Origin: Lysobacteraceae bacterium NML93-0793
Lineage (GTDB): Bacteria > Pseudomonadota > Gammaproteobacteria > Xanthomonadales > Xanthomonadaceae
Assembly (NCBI GenBank): GCA_002324875.1
Contig: NTJG01000003.1
Span: forward strand, 62,001 to 126,000
DNA length: 64,000 bases
Direction of reading: 5' to 3'
This document shows, one piece after another, positions 45,396 to 53,965 of the stretch. Each line of letters opens with the position of its first letter. Position 1 is the stretch's first letter. The notes beneath the pieces are model-generated. The model worked only from the letters and a program-made list of their open reading frames with translations. It was not told the DNA's origin and did no database searches. Made by a program: the position numbers and the translations under genes.

Positions 45396-46831
45396 TCCTC
45401 ACCCCGCAGCGCCGCCAATGCGTCGCGGTCGAGATAGCGTCCGTCGAGCACCACCGCACGGGGCTCGCGCGCCTGCGACAGATCGACCAGCGGATCGCCG
45501 TCTAGCACCAGCAGATCCGCCTCGTGGCCGAGCGCCACCCGGCCCAGCCGTTCGCCCGCACCGAGCGCGTCGGCCGCGTCGGCGGTGCCTGCGCGCAGGA
45601 TCCGCGCGTTCGGCACACCGGCCTCGGCCAGCAGTGCCATCTCGCGGTGCAGGCTGATGCCCGGCGCGATCCAGGGATTGCTCATGTCGGTGCCCAGCGT
45701 CATCCGCGCAGCGCTCGCGTACAGGCGCGCCGCCATGCGCTGGATCTTTGGCCACACGGCCCGTGCACGCGCGAAGTCCTCCGGCGCCCAGCCCAGTGCG
45801 AAGGTGAAGAACGACTGCCAGTTCGCCAGCAGAGCGGGATGCGCATGACGCTCGGCATCCTGCAGGTACGCGCTGCCGGGCTGGTCCTGCACGAAGGCCG
45901 CGTGGAAGGCGACGAGGGTGGCGTCGAAGACCGGGCGATGGCGGTCGAACGCGGCGACCAGGCGATCGGCCTCCGGGCCGTCGGGATCGAAGCGTTCCCA
46001 CCATTCGAAGAAGGGATAGGTACCCGGGCGACGCGATGCGCGATAAGCCTCGGCGTCGGTTTCCGGCAGCAGATCCGGACTGACGGGCATCAGATGCACC
46101 AGGCCATCCAGCCCCATCGCCAGCGCGTCGGTCCAGGCGACATCCTCGAGATGCGCCACCGCCGGGCGACCGTGCGCATGCGCTGCGTCGATGCCGGCCT
46201 GCAGCAGGTCCGGCGACAGGCCGGTGTAGAGCTTGATCCAGTCGGCACCGGCCTCGACCTGGCCGGCGACGACGCGACGCACGTCGTCGGCCGTACGGAC
46301 CGCTGTGGCCAGCCCGGGCACGTCGGAATCATTGAGCACCGGACCGGCATCGAAGCTCTCGGGTCCGACGAGCGCGCCATCGGACCGCCGCGCCTCGTAG
46401 CGCGCCGCGGCGGCGAGATCGCCGGCCGGGTTGCGGATCGTGGTGACGCCGAAGCCGACCAGGCGCGCGGCGTTGTGCTCGGCGATGGCGTCATCGGGCA
46501 AGGCTTCCATGACGATCGCATCGCCGTCCTGGCGCACGACCAGCGGCCCCAGCGACAGATGGGCATGCATGTCGATCAGGCCGGGCAGCAGGTACCGGCC
46601 CGCCGACGGCACGACCACGGCATCGCGCCGGCAGGCCCGCGCGCCGGGTCGCGCGATGCGGACGATCACGCCGTCCTCGATCCGTACGCAGCGCGGCGTC
46701 CCGCTCTGCCCGCGTTCGACATCGACGACGCGCACGCCGTCCAGCGCGAGCGCGGCGGGTGCGCCCTGTGCGGGCAGCATGGGCAGACAGCCCAGCAGAC
46801 CCGCGACGGACCATGGAATGAGAGGATGCAT
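45392..46831 (-). CDS. Secreted amidohydrolase family protein
   Basis: 479 residues. The signal peptide is IPWSVAGLLGCLPMLPAQGAPA. The metal-dependent TIM-barrel hydrolase follows. LLPGLIDMHAHLSLG holds the HxH ligands, DWIKLYTGLSP the probable bridging Lys, HGRPAVAHLEDVAW a third His, and TLGTDMSNPW the catalytic Asp. HEADLLVLDGDPLVDLSQ is the typical C-terminal beta-sandwich block. It resembles imidazolonepropionase/prolidase-like secreted amidohydrolases; the substrate is unknown. AGGAG precedes ATG 46831. It is divergent from an ECF sigma gene, and both have the same promoter-like sequence. Confidence 0.85.
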   Translation of the reverse strand: MHPLIPWSVAGLLGCLPMLPAQGAPAALALDGVRVVDVERGQSGTPRCVRIEDGVIVRIARPGARACRRDAVVVPSAGRYLLPGLIDMHAHLSLGPLVVRQDGDAIVMEALPDDAIAEHNAARLVGFGVTTIRNPAGDLAAAARYEARRSDGALVGPESFDAGPVLNDSDVPGLATAVRTADDVRRVVAGQVEAGADWIKLYTGLSPDLLQAGIDAAHAHGRPAVAHLEDVAWTDALAMGLDGLVHLMPVSPDLLPETDAEAYRASRRPGTYPFFEWWERFDPDGPEADRLVAAFDRHRPVFDATLVAFHAAFVQDQPGSAYLQDAERHAHPALLANWQSFFTFALGWAPEDFARARAVWPKIQRMAARLYASAARMTLGTDMSNPWIAPGISLHREMALLAEAGVPNARILRAGTADAADALGAGERLGRVALGHEADLLVLDGDPLVDLSQAREPRAVVLDGRYLDRDALAALRGEE

Positions 46832-46861
46832 CGGCAACTCCTGGGGTGGGTGTACCCGGAT

Positions 46862-46889
46862 CAGTCGCCGGTGTGGCCGCATTTCTTAC
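46862..46889 (-). promoter_or_regulatory. ECF-type promoter GTAAGAAAT-N13-CGACTG for the amidohydrolase
   Basis: On the minus strand GTAAGAAAT (46881-46889), 13 bases and CGACTG (46862-46867) are found, 30 bases before the amidohydrolase ATG. The identical arrangement precedes the divergent sigma-factor gene. Confidence 0.65.
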
Positions 46890-46914
46890 GCGCGGATTCG
46901 CAGGCGATGCCGAT

Positions 46915-46942
46915 GTAAGAAATCCGCCCCCTGCAACGACTG
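46915..46942 (+). promoter_or_regulatory. ECF-type promoter GTAAGAAAT-N13-CGACTG for the sigma factor
   Basis: GTAAGAAAT (46915-46923), 13 bases and CGACTG (46937-46942), 29 bases before the sigma ATG. The match to the divergent promoter covers 15 fixed positions with equal spacing, while the 13-base spacers differ. This is best explained by recognition by the same sigma factor, that is, autoregulation. Confidence 0.65.
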
Positions 46943-46971
46943 CAGTCACGACGCCCACCTTGTTCGATGTC

Positions 46972-47469
46972 ATGCCGCCCTCCTGGTCCCAGGTCCAATC
47001 GCTCCATCCGCAGCTCTGGCGCGCGGTCTGCGGGTACGAACTCAACCCTGCGCTGCGCGACGAATTGATGCAGGAGGTGCTGCTCGCGGTCTGGCAGGCG
47101 CTGCCCAGCCTGCGCGCGCACGATCGCCTGCTGCCGTTCGCGCTGCGCGTTGCGCACAACCTCGGCGCGAGCCACGTGCGCTCGGCGACTCGCAGTCCGC
47201 CGCCCGTGTCACTGGATCTGGACGGGCACGACACGCCCGATCCCACGACCGTTGCGGACGCGGACCGCGCACGCAGCGAGTGGCTGTTCGAGGCGCTCGC
47301 CACGTTGCCGCTGACACTGCGCCAGCCCCTGATGCTGCAACTCGAAGGCTTCGACTACGGCGAGATCGGCGAACTGCTCGGCATCTCGACCGAGAACGTC
47401 GGTGTGCGCCTGCACCGCGCGCGCCACCAGCTCAAATCCCTGCAAGCCCGTGAGGAGACCCGGCCGTGA
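46972..47469 (+). CDS. ECF-type RNA polymerase sigma factor
   Basis: 165 residues. Region 2 spans about 8-75 (LWRAVCGYELNPALRDELMQEVLLAVWQALPSLR, then FALRVAHNLGASHVR for -10 recognition). Region 4 spans about 105-155 (LATLPLTLRQPLMLQLEGFDYGEIGELLGISTENVGVRLHRARHQLK). I chose ATG 46972 because it lies 29 bases after the promoter-like CGACTG, mirroring the divergent gene; a TTG at 46960 is an alternative. The stop overlaps the next gene's start, the usual arrangement for a sigma factor and its membrane regulator. Confidence 0.88.
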   Translation: MPPSWSQVQSLHPQLWRAVCGYELNPALRDELMQEVLLAVWQALPSLRAHDRLLPFALRVAHNLGASHVRSATRSPPPVSLDLDGHDTPDPTTVADADRARSEWLFEALATLPLTLRQPLMLQLEGFDYGEIGELLGISTENVGVRLHRARHQLKSLQAREETRP

Positions 47470-48035
47470 ACGACTTCGACGATCTGATGCGGAGCGCCTG
47501 GCAGGCGGCCCGGCCGCCGGTCGACAGCGCGGCGCTGGTCCGGCGCGTGCGCCGTCATCGAATGCTGCATCGCCTGCGGCGCGGGCTGGAAATCGCGATC
47601 ACGCTGCTCGCGGTGGTGGTCCTGCTGCGGCCGCTGGCCGGCGCCGCGCTCACGCCGGCGTACTGGCTGGTCATGCCGTTCTTCGTCGTCTACATGCCGG
47701 TCGCCTGGTGGTTGCTGCTGCGCACGCCGAGCCCGCGGGCCGAGGCCGCGACACTGGATGTGGCCACCTATGCGCAGGTGCGGCTGGCGCAGCTGCGCGC
47801 CGGCCTGCGCGAACTGCGCATCGCACGCCTGACCGCCGTGGTGCTGCTCGTCTACGCGCTGTCGGCGGTGATCGCTACTACTGTGATTGATGCCGACGCC
47901 TGGCGATCGGCGGCCGGCCGTCTGCTGCTCTATGCGGGTGTCTGCGCGCTGCTGACCTACGCGGTCTCGCGTACGCGTCGTCGTCGCTACCGGGCCGAAT
48001 ATCGCGCCATGCGCCGGCTCGCCGGACCGCGCTGA
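47466..48035 (+). CDS. Membrane protein coupled to the ECF sigma factor, possible anti-sigma factor
   Basis: 189 residues from a GTG overlapping the sigma stop by 4 bases. A soluble N-terminus of about 35 residues (MNDFDDLMRSAWQAARPPVDSAALVRRVRRHR) precedes four hydrophobic helices in two pairs. The first pair includes LEIAITLLAVVVLLRPLAGAAL and WLVMPFFVVYMPVAWWLLL. The second pair includes LTAVVLLVYALSAVIATTVI and LLLYAGVCALLTYAV. I do not see the zinc HxxxCxxC anti-sigma motif. Gene coupling and the short cytoplasmic N-terminus suggest a membrane anti-sigma factor, but this is inference. Confidence 0.7.
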   Translation: MNDFDDLMRSAWQAARPPVDSAALVRRVRRHRMLHRLRRGLEIAITLLAVVVLLRPLAGAALTPAYWLVMPFFVVYMPVAWWLLLRTPSPRAEAATLDVATYAQVRLAQLRAGLRELRIARLTAVVLLVYALSAVIATTVIDADAWRSAAGRLLLYAGVCALLTYAVSRTRRRRYRAEYRAMRRLAGPR

Positions 48036-48209
48036 GCGCGCGGTCGGTGGCCGGTCAGCAGGTCTTGAGTCCGGCCGTCCGCGCACGGCGCGCCAGGGAA
48101 GGGCTGGACTCGTCCGCCCTTGCCCGTGATGCGCACGGCGCTCGACAGCCGCACGGCGGGTCAAACGGGAATTCGCCGTCTTTGTTTTTCAAAGGCTCGA
48201 AGTCGCAGG

Positions 48210-48229
48210 ATCCCCGCCGTCGCGGGGAT
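48210..48229. repeat. Short extragenic palindrome (ATCCCCGC type)
   Basis: ATCCCCGC and GCGGGGAT enclose four bases, followed by GACG. This is a form of the common ATCCCCGC-type extragenic palindrome. It lies in the 217-base gap between the membrane-protein gene and the convergent DUF3228 gene. Confidence 0.55.
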
Positions 48230-48252
48230 GACGGTCGTTGTCCGGACCTCCC

Positions 48253-48810
48253 CTAGGGCCGCCAGTTGGCGTTCGCGTCCCAGAAGTCCACGCTGCGCCG
48301 GTAGGCCTCGCGGTCGATCGGCACACCCGAGCCGCCCTCTTCCACGCCCAGCGCGTTGCGCAGCATCGTGATCGGTGCCATCGGGATTTCCTCGGGCGCC
48401 ATCGTGTACAGGCAGCCGACGACGCCCCAGTCCGCGTCGACCGGATTGCCCTCTTTCGCCATCTGCTCGCGGCTGTAGAGGATCGGGATCAGGTAGCGGG
48501 CGACCGGGGCCTCGACGCCCTCGAACCAGCGCACCAGCACCGGAAGTTCCTCGCGCGCGCGCGCCTCGTAGGCCGAGCGCAGCTGGTGCCGGTTGTCCGC
48601 GGTGATCGGCACCGTCAGGCAGCGCGTCGAGGTCCAGTTGCGATGCACGTGCAATTTGCAGAATGGCGCGTAACCGTCGAGCACGCGCTCGGGTGCCACG
48701 GTGTTGAGATGCAGCTCGAACTGCTGCGGCGTGCAGTCCTGGATGGCGTTGCCGCGTCCGCCGCGGGGAAACAGGCGGGCGCGTGCGAAGGGCGTCAGAA
48801 CGATCGACAT
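48253..48810 (-). CDS. DUF3228 family protein
   Basis: 185 residues from ATG 48810, preceded by GAGGTT. No signal peptide or membrane segment. Recognisable stretches are GRGNAIQDCTPQQFELHLN, GYAPFCKLHVHRNWTSTRCLTVPITADNRHQLRSAY, LPVLVRWFEGVEAPVARYLIPILYSREQM and DADWGVVGCLYTMAPEEIPMAPITMLRNALG. This fits what I recall of DUF3228, a cytosolic family of unknown function. It sits 40 bases downstream of the diguanylate cyclase gene on the same strand. Confidence 0.72.
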   Translation of the reverse strand: MSIVLTPFARARLFPRGGRGNAIQDCTPQQFELHLNTVAPERVLDGYAPFCKLHVHRNWTSTRCLTVPITADNRHQLRSAYEARAREELPVLVRWFEGVEAPVARYLIPILYSREQMAKEGNPVDADWGVVGCLYTMAPEEIPMAPITMLRNALGVEEGGSGVPIDREAYRRSVDFWDANANWRP

Positions 48811-48850
48811 CGGATCGGAACCTCGGAAAACGAAGAAGGGCGCCGGCGCT

Positions 48851-50095
48851 TCAGTCCGCGCGCTCGGTGCGGTTGCGTCCGCCGAGCTTCGCGCGATACA
48901 GCGCGGCGTCGGCGGCACGGTAGAGCGCACCCGCATCGCCGTGGCGGCGCGCATCGTAACCGCTGCATCCGATGCTGCACGTGACCGCATCACGCACGCC
49001 GTCGAATGCGAGCGGCCCGTCGGCGAGCGCCTGACGGAACCGCTCGGCGCGCGCATGGGCGCTGTCCGGGCCGACAGGCAGCAGAACGCCGAATTCCTCT
49101 CCGCCCAGACGCGCGCACATCTCGCCCGGCCCGTCGAACGCGTCTCGCAGACGCCGGGCGAACTCGATCAGGCAGGCGTCGCCCGCCAGATGCCCGAAGC
49201 TGTCGTTGATGCGTTTGAAATGATCGATGTCGAGGATCAGCAGCGAGCCCGCCCCGCCGTCGGCCGTCACCGTCCGGTCCAGCGCCTCCGAGAATTCACG
49301 GCGGTTGGGCAGTGCCGTCAGGCCGTCGATCCGGCTGCGGCGCTCGAACAGATCACGCTGGTGCCGCAGGTCCTCCTCCAGCGTCAGACGCGTGTGGTAC
49401 TCGCGATGGCTGCGGCGCATCACGAGCAGCATGTAGACCGTGTAGACCACCCAGGTGGCGCCGACCCCGAATGCGACATCGCGCGCCAGCACGACCAGCG
49501 TGGGCGCCATCACCATCAGGATGGCCAGTGCCGACGGCAGGCGCCGCATGCACAGCGTGTGCGCGATCGCCATGCCGAACGCGCCGGAGAACAGCAGCGT
49601 GATCAGCGGTGCAGGCGCGGGCAAGGCGGCCTGGCTCCAGGCACTGAAGCCGCCCCACACCAGGGTCGTCGCGAGGATGACCGCCCACACCCGGTGCAGA
49701 TAACGCCGCGCCTGCGCCGCGTCGGGCTCGGCGGGCAGCGGAATCAGCACGCGGATTACCGCCAGCACCAGCAGACCGACGATCACGAGCACTGCCGCGA
49801 GACGATCGCCCGGCCCGAAGCCGGTGACGCCGAACGCGAGCGCCGCTGCAACGCCGTAGAACCAGCCTCCGAGACGGGCCGTTGTCGGGTTTCGACGACT
49901 TCCTGCCGCAGCAGGTTGTGGGCCCGCTGCACGGGACGGTCGGACGGATGCGGGCTCGGCATGGGCGCAGGGTACGGCGAAGCGCGCGACCGGAAAACAG
50001 GCCGCGTACGCGCGGCATCCCGCGCTGCCGTCTCCGGCGCGTTCGACCTCGGACGGGGCGCCGCACAGTGCTCCGGGCGAAGACAATGAATCCAT
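48851..50095 (-). CDS. Membrane diguanylate cyclase (GGDEF); start uncertain, probable N-terminal frameshift
   Basis: The C-terminal half is a GGDEF domain making cyclic di-GMP: RIDGLTALPNRREF, DIDHFKRINDSFGHLAGD, and the active-site loop RLGGEEFGVLL. The frame encodes about six membrane helices before it (FYGVAAALAFGVTGFG to ATWVVYTVYMLLVM). No RxxD inhibitory site is seen directly before the GGEEF loop. The first 75 residues of the 414-residue frame are low-complexity and unlikely. A better N-terminus (MPSPHPSDRPVQRAHNLLRQ, from ATG 49962) lies in another frame and would join near 49866 by a one-base shift. The gene is divergent from metF. Confidence 0.75.
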   Translation of the reverse strand: MDSLSSPGALCGAPSEVERAGDGSAGCRAYAACFPVARFAVPCAHAEPASVRPSRAAGPQPAAAGSRRNPTTARLGGWFYGVAAALAFGVTGFGPGDRLAAVLVIVGLLVLAVIRVLIPLPAEPDAAQARRYLHRVWAVILATTLVWGGFSAWSQAALPAPAPLITLLFSGAFGMAIAHTLCMRRLPSALAILMVMAPTLVVLARDVAFGVGATWVVYTVYMLLVMRRSHREYHTRLTLEEDLRHQRDLFERRSRIDGLTALPNRREFSEALDRTVTADGGAGSLLILDIDHFKRINDSFGHLAGDACLIEFARRLRDAFDGPGEMCARLGGEEFGVLLPVGPDSAHARAERFRQALADGPLAFDGVRDAVTCSIGCSGYDARRHGDAGALYRAADAALYRAKLGGRNRTERAD

Positions 50096-50142
50096 CGCGA
50101 TAAAGCGATAGACTTTCGCCTCACCCGCTGCCGTCGTCCGCG

Positions 50143-50967
50143 ATGATCCCGATCAGCTTCGAGTTCTACCCGCCCAAGACCGACGACCAGCGCGTCCAGC
50201 TGGACCGCACGGCGAAAAAACTCGCTGCGCACGCGCCCGACTACGTCTCCTGCACCTTCGGCGCGGGCGGCTCGACGCTCAGCCACACGCCGGAGACGGT
50301 GCGCCGGCTGAAGCAGCAGCACGGATTCTCGTCGGCGCCGCACCTGTCGTGCGTCGGTGGCAGCCGCGAGGAGATCCGCGCGCTGCTCGAGCTCTACCGG
50401 GGTCTCGGCTGCGAGCGGATCGTCGCCCTGCGCGGCGACCTGCCCTCCGGCATGGGCCGCCCCGGCGACCTGCGTTACGCGTCCGATCTCGTGGGCTTCA
50501 TCCGCGCGGAGTTCGGCGACGCCTTCCACATCGAGGTCGGCTGCTACCCGGAAGTGCACCCGCAGGCCGACGACGCCCACGTCGACATGCGCCACTTCAA
50601 GACCAAGGTCGACGCCGGCGCGGACGCCGCGATCACCCAGTACTTCTACAACGCCGACGCGTACTTCCATTTCGTCGACAGCGCGCGGCGCGCGGGTGTC
50701 GACATTCCCATCGTGCCCGGGATCATGCCGATCGCGAACTTCGGCCAGTTGCGGCGGTTCTCCGAGGCCTGCGGCGCGGAGATTCCGCGCTGGATGCAGC
50801 GGCAGATGGCGGCGCACGGTGACGACGTGGACGCCGTCCGTGAGCTCGGGGCCGACATCGTCGCCCGCCTCTGCGAGCGCCTGATCGCGGGCGGCGCACC
50901 GGCGCTGCATTTCTACACCCTGAATCTCGCCCGCCCCACACAGACCGTGCTCGCCCGGCTGGCCTGA
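50143..50967 (+). CDS. metF: 5,10-methylenetetrahydrofolate reductase
   Basis: 274 residues. It reduces methylene-THF to methyl-THF, the methyl donor for methionine synthesis. ISFEFYPPKTD carries the catalytic Glu of the TIM barrel. VSCTFGAGGSTLSHTPE, HLSCVGGSREEI, IVALRGDLPSG and FKTKVDAGADAAITQYFYN are folate- and FAD-binding blocks. VPGIMPIANFGQLRRFSEACG completes the fold. Together with metK and ahcY in this window it completes most of the activated-methyl cycle; the methionine synthase gene is outside. Confidence 0.97.
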   Translation: MIPISFEFYPPKTDDQRVQLDRTAKKLAAHAPDYVSCTFGAGGSTLSHTPETVRRLKQQHGFSSAPHLSCVGGSREEIRALLELYRGLGCERIVALRGDLPSGMGRPGDLRYASDLVGFIRAEFGDAFHIEVGCYPEVHPQADDAHVDMRHFKTKVDAGADAAITQYFYNADAYFHFVDSARRAGVDIPIVPGIMPIANFGQLRRFSEACGAEIPRWMQRQMAAHGDDVDAVRELGADIVARLCERLIAGGAPALHFYTLNLARPTQTVLARLA

Positions 50968-51021
50968 ACGCATGTGGGGCACCGGCTGGCCCGCGTAGGC
51001 GGCACCGGCTAGGCTGCCGCC

Positions 51022-51600
51022 ATGTCGCGCCTTCCGACCTGTGCCCTGCTCCCGGTGTTGATCGCCGGCGCGGCGGCATTGCCGGCCTCCGTGCATGCGC
51101 AGGTCCGCCGCTGCGTCGGTCCCGACGGCGGCACCGTCTACACCGATCGCGCCTGCAGCGCCGTGGGGGCATCCAACTCGCTGGCCGAGCGCCCGCGTGG
51201 CCAGGCGCCCGCCTACCGCGGCGGCTGCCAGCGCCAGCTGCGTGGCCTGATCCAGGAGATGAGCCACGCGATCCACAGCGGCGACACCAACCGCCTGGTC
51301 ACGCTGTACCACTGGCGCGGCATGAGCCAGCGCGGCGGTTACCAGGTGCTGGACCGCCTCGATGCGATCACCCGGCAGCCGCTGCTCAACATCACCGCGC
51401 AGCGACCGGCTCCGCCCGTGAGCGCCGCCCAGACCGCGCCCTTCTCGAGCTGGGTCAGTGCGCGCGACATCCCGACCGCCGCGCCCGAGCGCCCGCCGAC
51501 CTCGCTGCGTGTCGACCAGGCCGGCCCCGGCGGCAGCGGCACGCGCCAGACCGTCTTCTCGCTGCACCGGCATCTCGGGTGCTGGTGGGTGAGCCTCTGA
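51022..51600 (+). CDS. DUF4124-type secreted protein
   Basis: 192 residues. The signal peptide MSRLPTCALLPVLIAGAAALPASVHA is followed by a short DUF4124-like segment (VRRCVGPDGGTVYTDRACSAVGA) with the usual paired cysteines. The rest has a helical region (QRQLRGLIQEMSHAIHSGDTNRLVTLYHWRGMS) and a Trp-rich end (HLGCWWVSL). Such proteins are common and uncharacterised in this family of bacteria. The gene stands alone after metF and converges on the histidine kinase gene. Confidence 0.78.
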   Translation: MSRLPTCALLPVLIAGAAALPASVHAQVRRCVGPDGGTVYTDRACSAVGASNSLAERPRGQAPAYRGGCQRQLRGLIQEMSHAIHSGDTNRLVTLYHWRGMSQRGGYQVLDRLDAITRQPLLNITAQRPAPPVSAAQTAPFSSWVSARDIPTAAPERPPTSLRVDQAGPGGSGTRQTVFSLHRHLGCWWVSL

Positions 51601-51691
51601 GCCCGCGGTCGCCGCACGCGGCGACGACACGCGCGACACGCGCATCCTTCAACGTCCGGGCGCGGCCGTGTGCCCAGGCCCCGCGTGCAGG

Positions 51692-53032
51692 TCAGTCCGG
51701 CCGGAACGACAGCGTCGCCACGACGCCCCGGACCGCGCCCGGCACCACCCGCACCTGCCAGCCGTAGAGCGCGCAGAGCCGGCGCACGATCGACAGGCCG
51801 ATGCCGCCGCCCTGCGAGTGTTCGGCATGCGTGCCGCGATAGCCGCGCTCGAACAGGCGCGCGGCGTCTTCGGCGCTGAGGCCCGGGCCGCTGTCGGCCA
51901 CTTCGACGCTGCGGTCGCCGAGTCGCACGACCACCTCGCCCGCCTGGGTGTACTTGATCGCATTGCCGACCAGGTTGCCCAGCGCCACGGTGACCGCGGA
52001 TTCCGGTGCGTCGACGATCAACGGCCCCTCACCCTCGAGGCGCAGCGTCAAGGGCTTGCCGACGAGCTGGGGCCGGTGCGCGTCGAACAACTGCTCGACC
52101 ACGCGACCGACATCGGTGGCGCCGTGCCCGCGCTCGTTGCGCGAGAGCAGCAACAGCGCGCTGATCAGATCCGTGCACTGCTGCTCGGCGCGCTGGATGC
52201 GCAGCAAGCGCGTGCGGGTCTTGTCGTCGAGATCCGGGCGCGAGAGCAGCAGTTCCACCGCACCCTTGATCACCGCCAGCGGCGTGCGCAATTCGTGACT
52301 GACGTCGGCGTTGAACTCGCGGTCGCGCTGGACCACCTCGGTCAACCGGAACGCATAGTCGTCGAGCGCGCTCGCCAGCTGGCCGACCTCGTCGTCGGGA
52401 AAATGCGGCGCCAGCGCCTCGGGCGTCGAGGAATCGCCCGAGCTGCGCAGGCGGTTGGCCAGGGCCGACACCGGACTCATCACCCGCGAGGCCGACCACC
52501 AGCCGATCAACAGCGACAACAACGACACCAGGACCACCGAGCCGAAGATCGCGCGCTGGAACTGGGTGGCGCCGCGCATCGTCTCGCTCATGTCGTAGGC
52601 GAGAAAAAACCACTCGTCGGGCGTCTTGCGCACCGCGAGCTTGTACATGAAGGGCGTGCCGTCCTCGTCGATGCCGCTGAGGTTGTGGATGCCGTCGCCG
52701 AGCTCGTACCAGTCGGGCTGGTCGCGGCGCAGTTCCTCGAAACGCTCGCGCTTCACCACACGGGCGCGGATCTGCTCCAGCGGCACCGCGGGATTGCGCA
52801 GCGGATCGACGTAGTAGCGCCGCGCGTACTCGTCGATGTTGCGGTTCATCAGATCCTCGACCAGCGTGTTCTCGACGCGGTCGCGCGCTTCCTGGGTGAG
52901 GAAGGCGAACAGCGTCGTGAGCCCGAGGCCGAGCAGCAGGAACGACAGGATGATGCGGCTGCGCAGGCGCCTGCGGTAGCGGCGCGCGCGCGTGCGGGCC
53001 GGGCGGCCCGGCGCGACCTCAGTTCGCCGCAT
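51692..53032 (-). CDS. Sensor histidine kinase (EnvZ/QseC type)
   Basis: 446 residues. An Arg-rich start is followed by membrane helix IILSFLLLGLGLTTLFAFL, a periplasmic sensor of about 130 residues (from TQEARDRVENTLVEDLMNRN), helix FGSVVLVSLLSLLIGWWSAS, a HAMP region and the kinase core. The H-box is DVSHELRTPLAVIKGAVELL, the N-box GNLVGNAIKYT, and the G-boxes DSGPGLSAEDAARLFERGYRG and GGGIGLSIV. Its start overlaps the end of the response-regulator gene by 14 bases, so the two form one operon. The signal sensed is unknown. Confidence 0.92.
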   Translation of the reverse strand: MRRTEVAPGRPARTRARRYRRRLRSRIILSFLLLGLGLTTLFAFLTQEARDRVENTLVEDLMNRNIDEYARRYYVDPLRNPAVPLEQIRARVVKRERFEELRRDQPDWYELGDGIHNLSGIDEDGTPFMYKLAVRKTPDEWFFLAYDMSETMRGATQFQRAIFGSVVLVSLLSLLIGWWSASRVMSPVSALANRLRSSGDSSTPEALAPHFPDDEVGQLASALDDYAFRLTEVVQRDREFNADVSHELRTPLAVIKGAVELLLSRPDLDDKTRTRLLRIQRAEQQCTDLISALLLLSRNERGHGATDVGRVVEQLFDAHRPQLVGKPLTLRLEGEGPLIVDAPESAVTVALGNLVGNAIKYTQAGEVVVRLGDRSVEVADSGPGLSAEDAARLFERGYRGTHAEHSQGGGIGLSIVRRLCALYGWQVRVVPGAVRGVVATLSFRPD

Positions 53033-53702
53033 CCGGCACCGCGATGCGGTAACCGATGCCGTGACGGGTCTGGATGTACGGCGTGTCGAAGGGCTTGTCG
53101 ACGACCGCACGCAGGCCGTGGATGTGCACGCGCAGCGAATCCGAGTCCGGCAGCTCCTCGCCCCAGACGCGGGTCTCGAGTTCCTGACGGGTGACCACCG
53201 CCGGCGACGCTTCCATCAGCGACTGCAGGATCTTCAGCGCGGTCGGGTTGAGCTGCAGCAGCTTGCCGCCGCGGCGCACTTCCAGCGTGTCGAGGTTGTA
53301 TTCCAGTTCGCCGACATCGAGCACGCGGGTGTGGTTGCCCTTGCCACGGCGCGACAGCGCGTTGAGCCGCACTTCCACTTCCTGCAGCGCGAACGGCTTG
53401 ACCAGATAGTCGTCGGCGCCGGAGTCGAACCCGGCCAGCTTGTTGTCCAGGCTGTCGCGCGCGGTGAGCATCAGCACCGGCGTCTGCTTGCGCGCATCGT
53501 TGCGCAGCTTGCGGCAGACCTCCAGGCCGTCCATGCCCGGAAGATTGAGATCGAGCACGATGGCATCGAAATCATGGACCACGGCCAGATGCAGGCCGGT
53601 CACGCCGTCGGCGGCGAAATCGACGGTATGGCCGCGGTCTTCGAGGTAATCCCCGAGATTGGCGGCGATGTCCTGGTTGTCTTCGATGACGAGGATGTGC
53701 AT
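53019..53702 (-). CDS. OmpR/PhoP-family response regulator
   Basis: 227 residues. The receiver domain begins MHILVIEDNQDIAANLGDYL (acidic pair). The phosphoacceptor Asp is in AIVLDLNLPGMDGLEV, followed by LMLTAR and the conserved Lys in DDYLVKPF. The winged-helix DNA-binding domain spans about 130-225 (LQLNPTALKILQSLMEASPAVVTRQELETRVWG, then LRVHIHGLRAVVDKPF and IQTRHGIGYRI). It is partnered with the overlapping histidine kinase gene. A terminator just upstream separates it from rimK, so it probably has its own promoter in 53703-53810. Confidence 0.94.
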   Translation of the reverse strand: MHILVIEDNQDIAANLGDYLEDRGHTVDFAADGVTGLHLAVVHDFDAIVLDLNLPGMDGLEVCRKLRNDARKQTPVLMLTARDSLDNKLAGFDSGADDYLVKPFALQEVEVRLNALSRRGKGNHTRVLDVGELEYNLDTLEVRRGGKLLQLNPTALKILQSLMEASPAVVTRQELETRVWGEELPDSDSLRVHIHGLRAVVDKPFDTPYIQTRHGIGYRIAVPDAAN

Positions 53703-53810
53703 GGGGTGTCGGGTCTCTGGTCGATTCGGATGCACGCCGCGGCGTCCGAGGCCGTCGCGACATGGTACAGCTGCGCATCCTTCCATGAACGGCGTCGCGG
53801 CCGCGCATAC

Positions 53811-53837
53811 AAAAAGACCCGGACGTATCCGTCCGGG
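53811..53837 (-). terminator. Intrinsic terminator after the RimK-like gene
   Basis: On the minus strand CCCGGACG-GATA-CGTCCGGG is followed by TCTTTTT. It lies about 130 bases beyond the RimK-like stop and just upstream of the response-regulator gene. Confidence 0.85.
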
Positions 53838-53965
53838 CCGAAGGAGGTTTGCCCCGATTGCCGTCTTCCGTCGCGCCCCCGGCCGAAGCCGGGTGGAGAG
53901 AGTGCGCACGTCGTCCGGATGTGCAGACTAACGCTGCGGGCCGTTGGAATTCGGAAACAAAATGT

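Noticed and set aside
46846-46971. Upstream start at 46846 for the ECF sigma factor
   Set aside because: It would place the start inside both promoter elements and add a non-homologous N-terminus.
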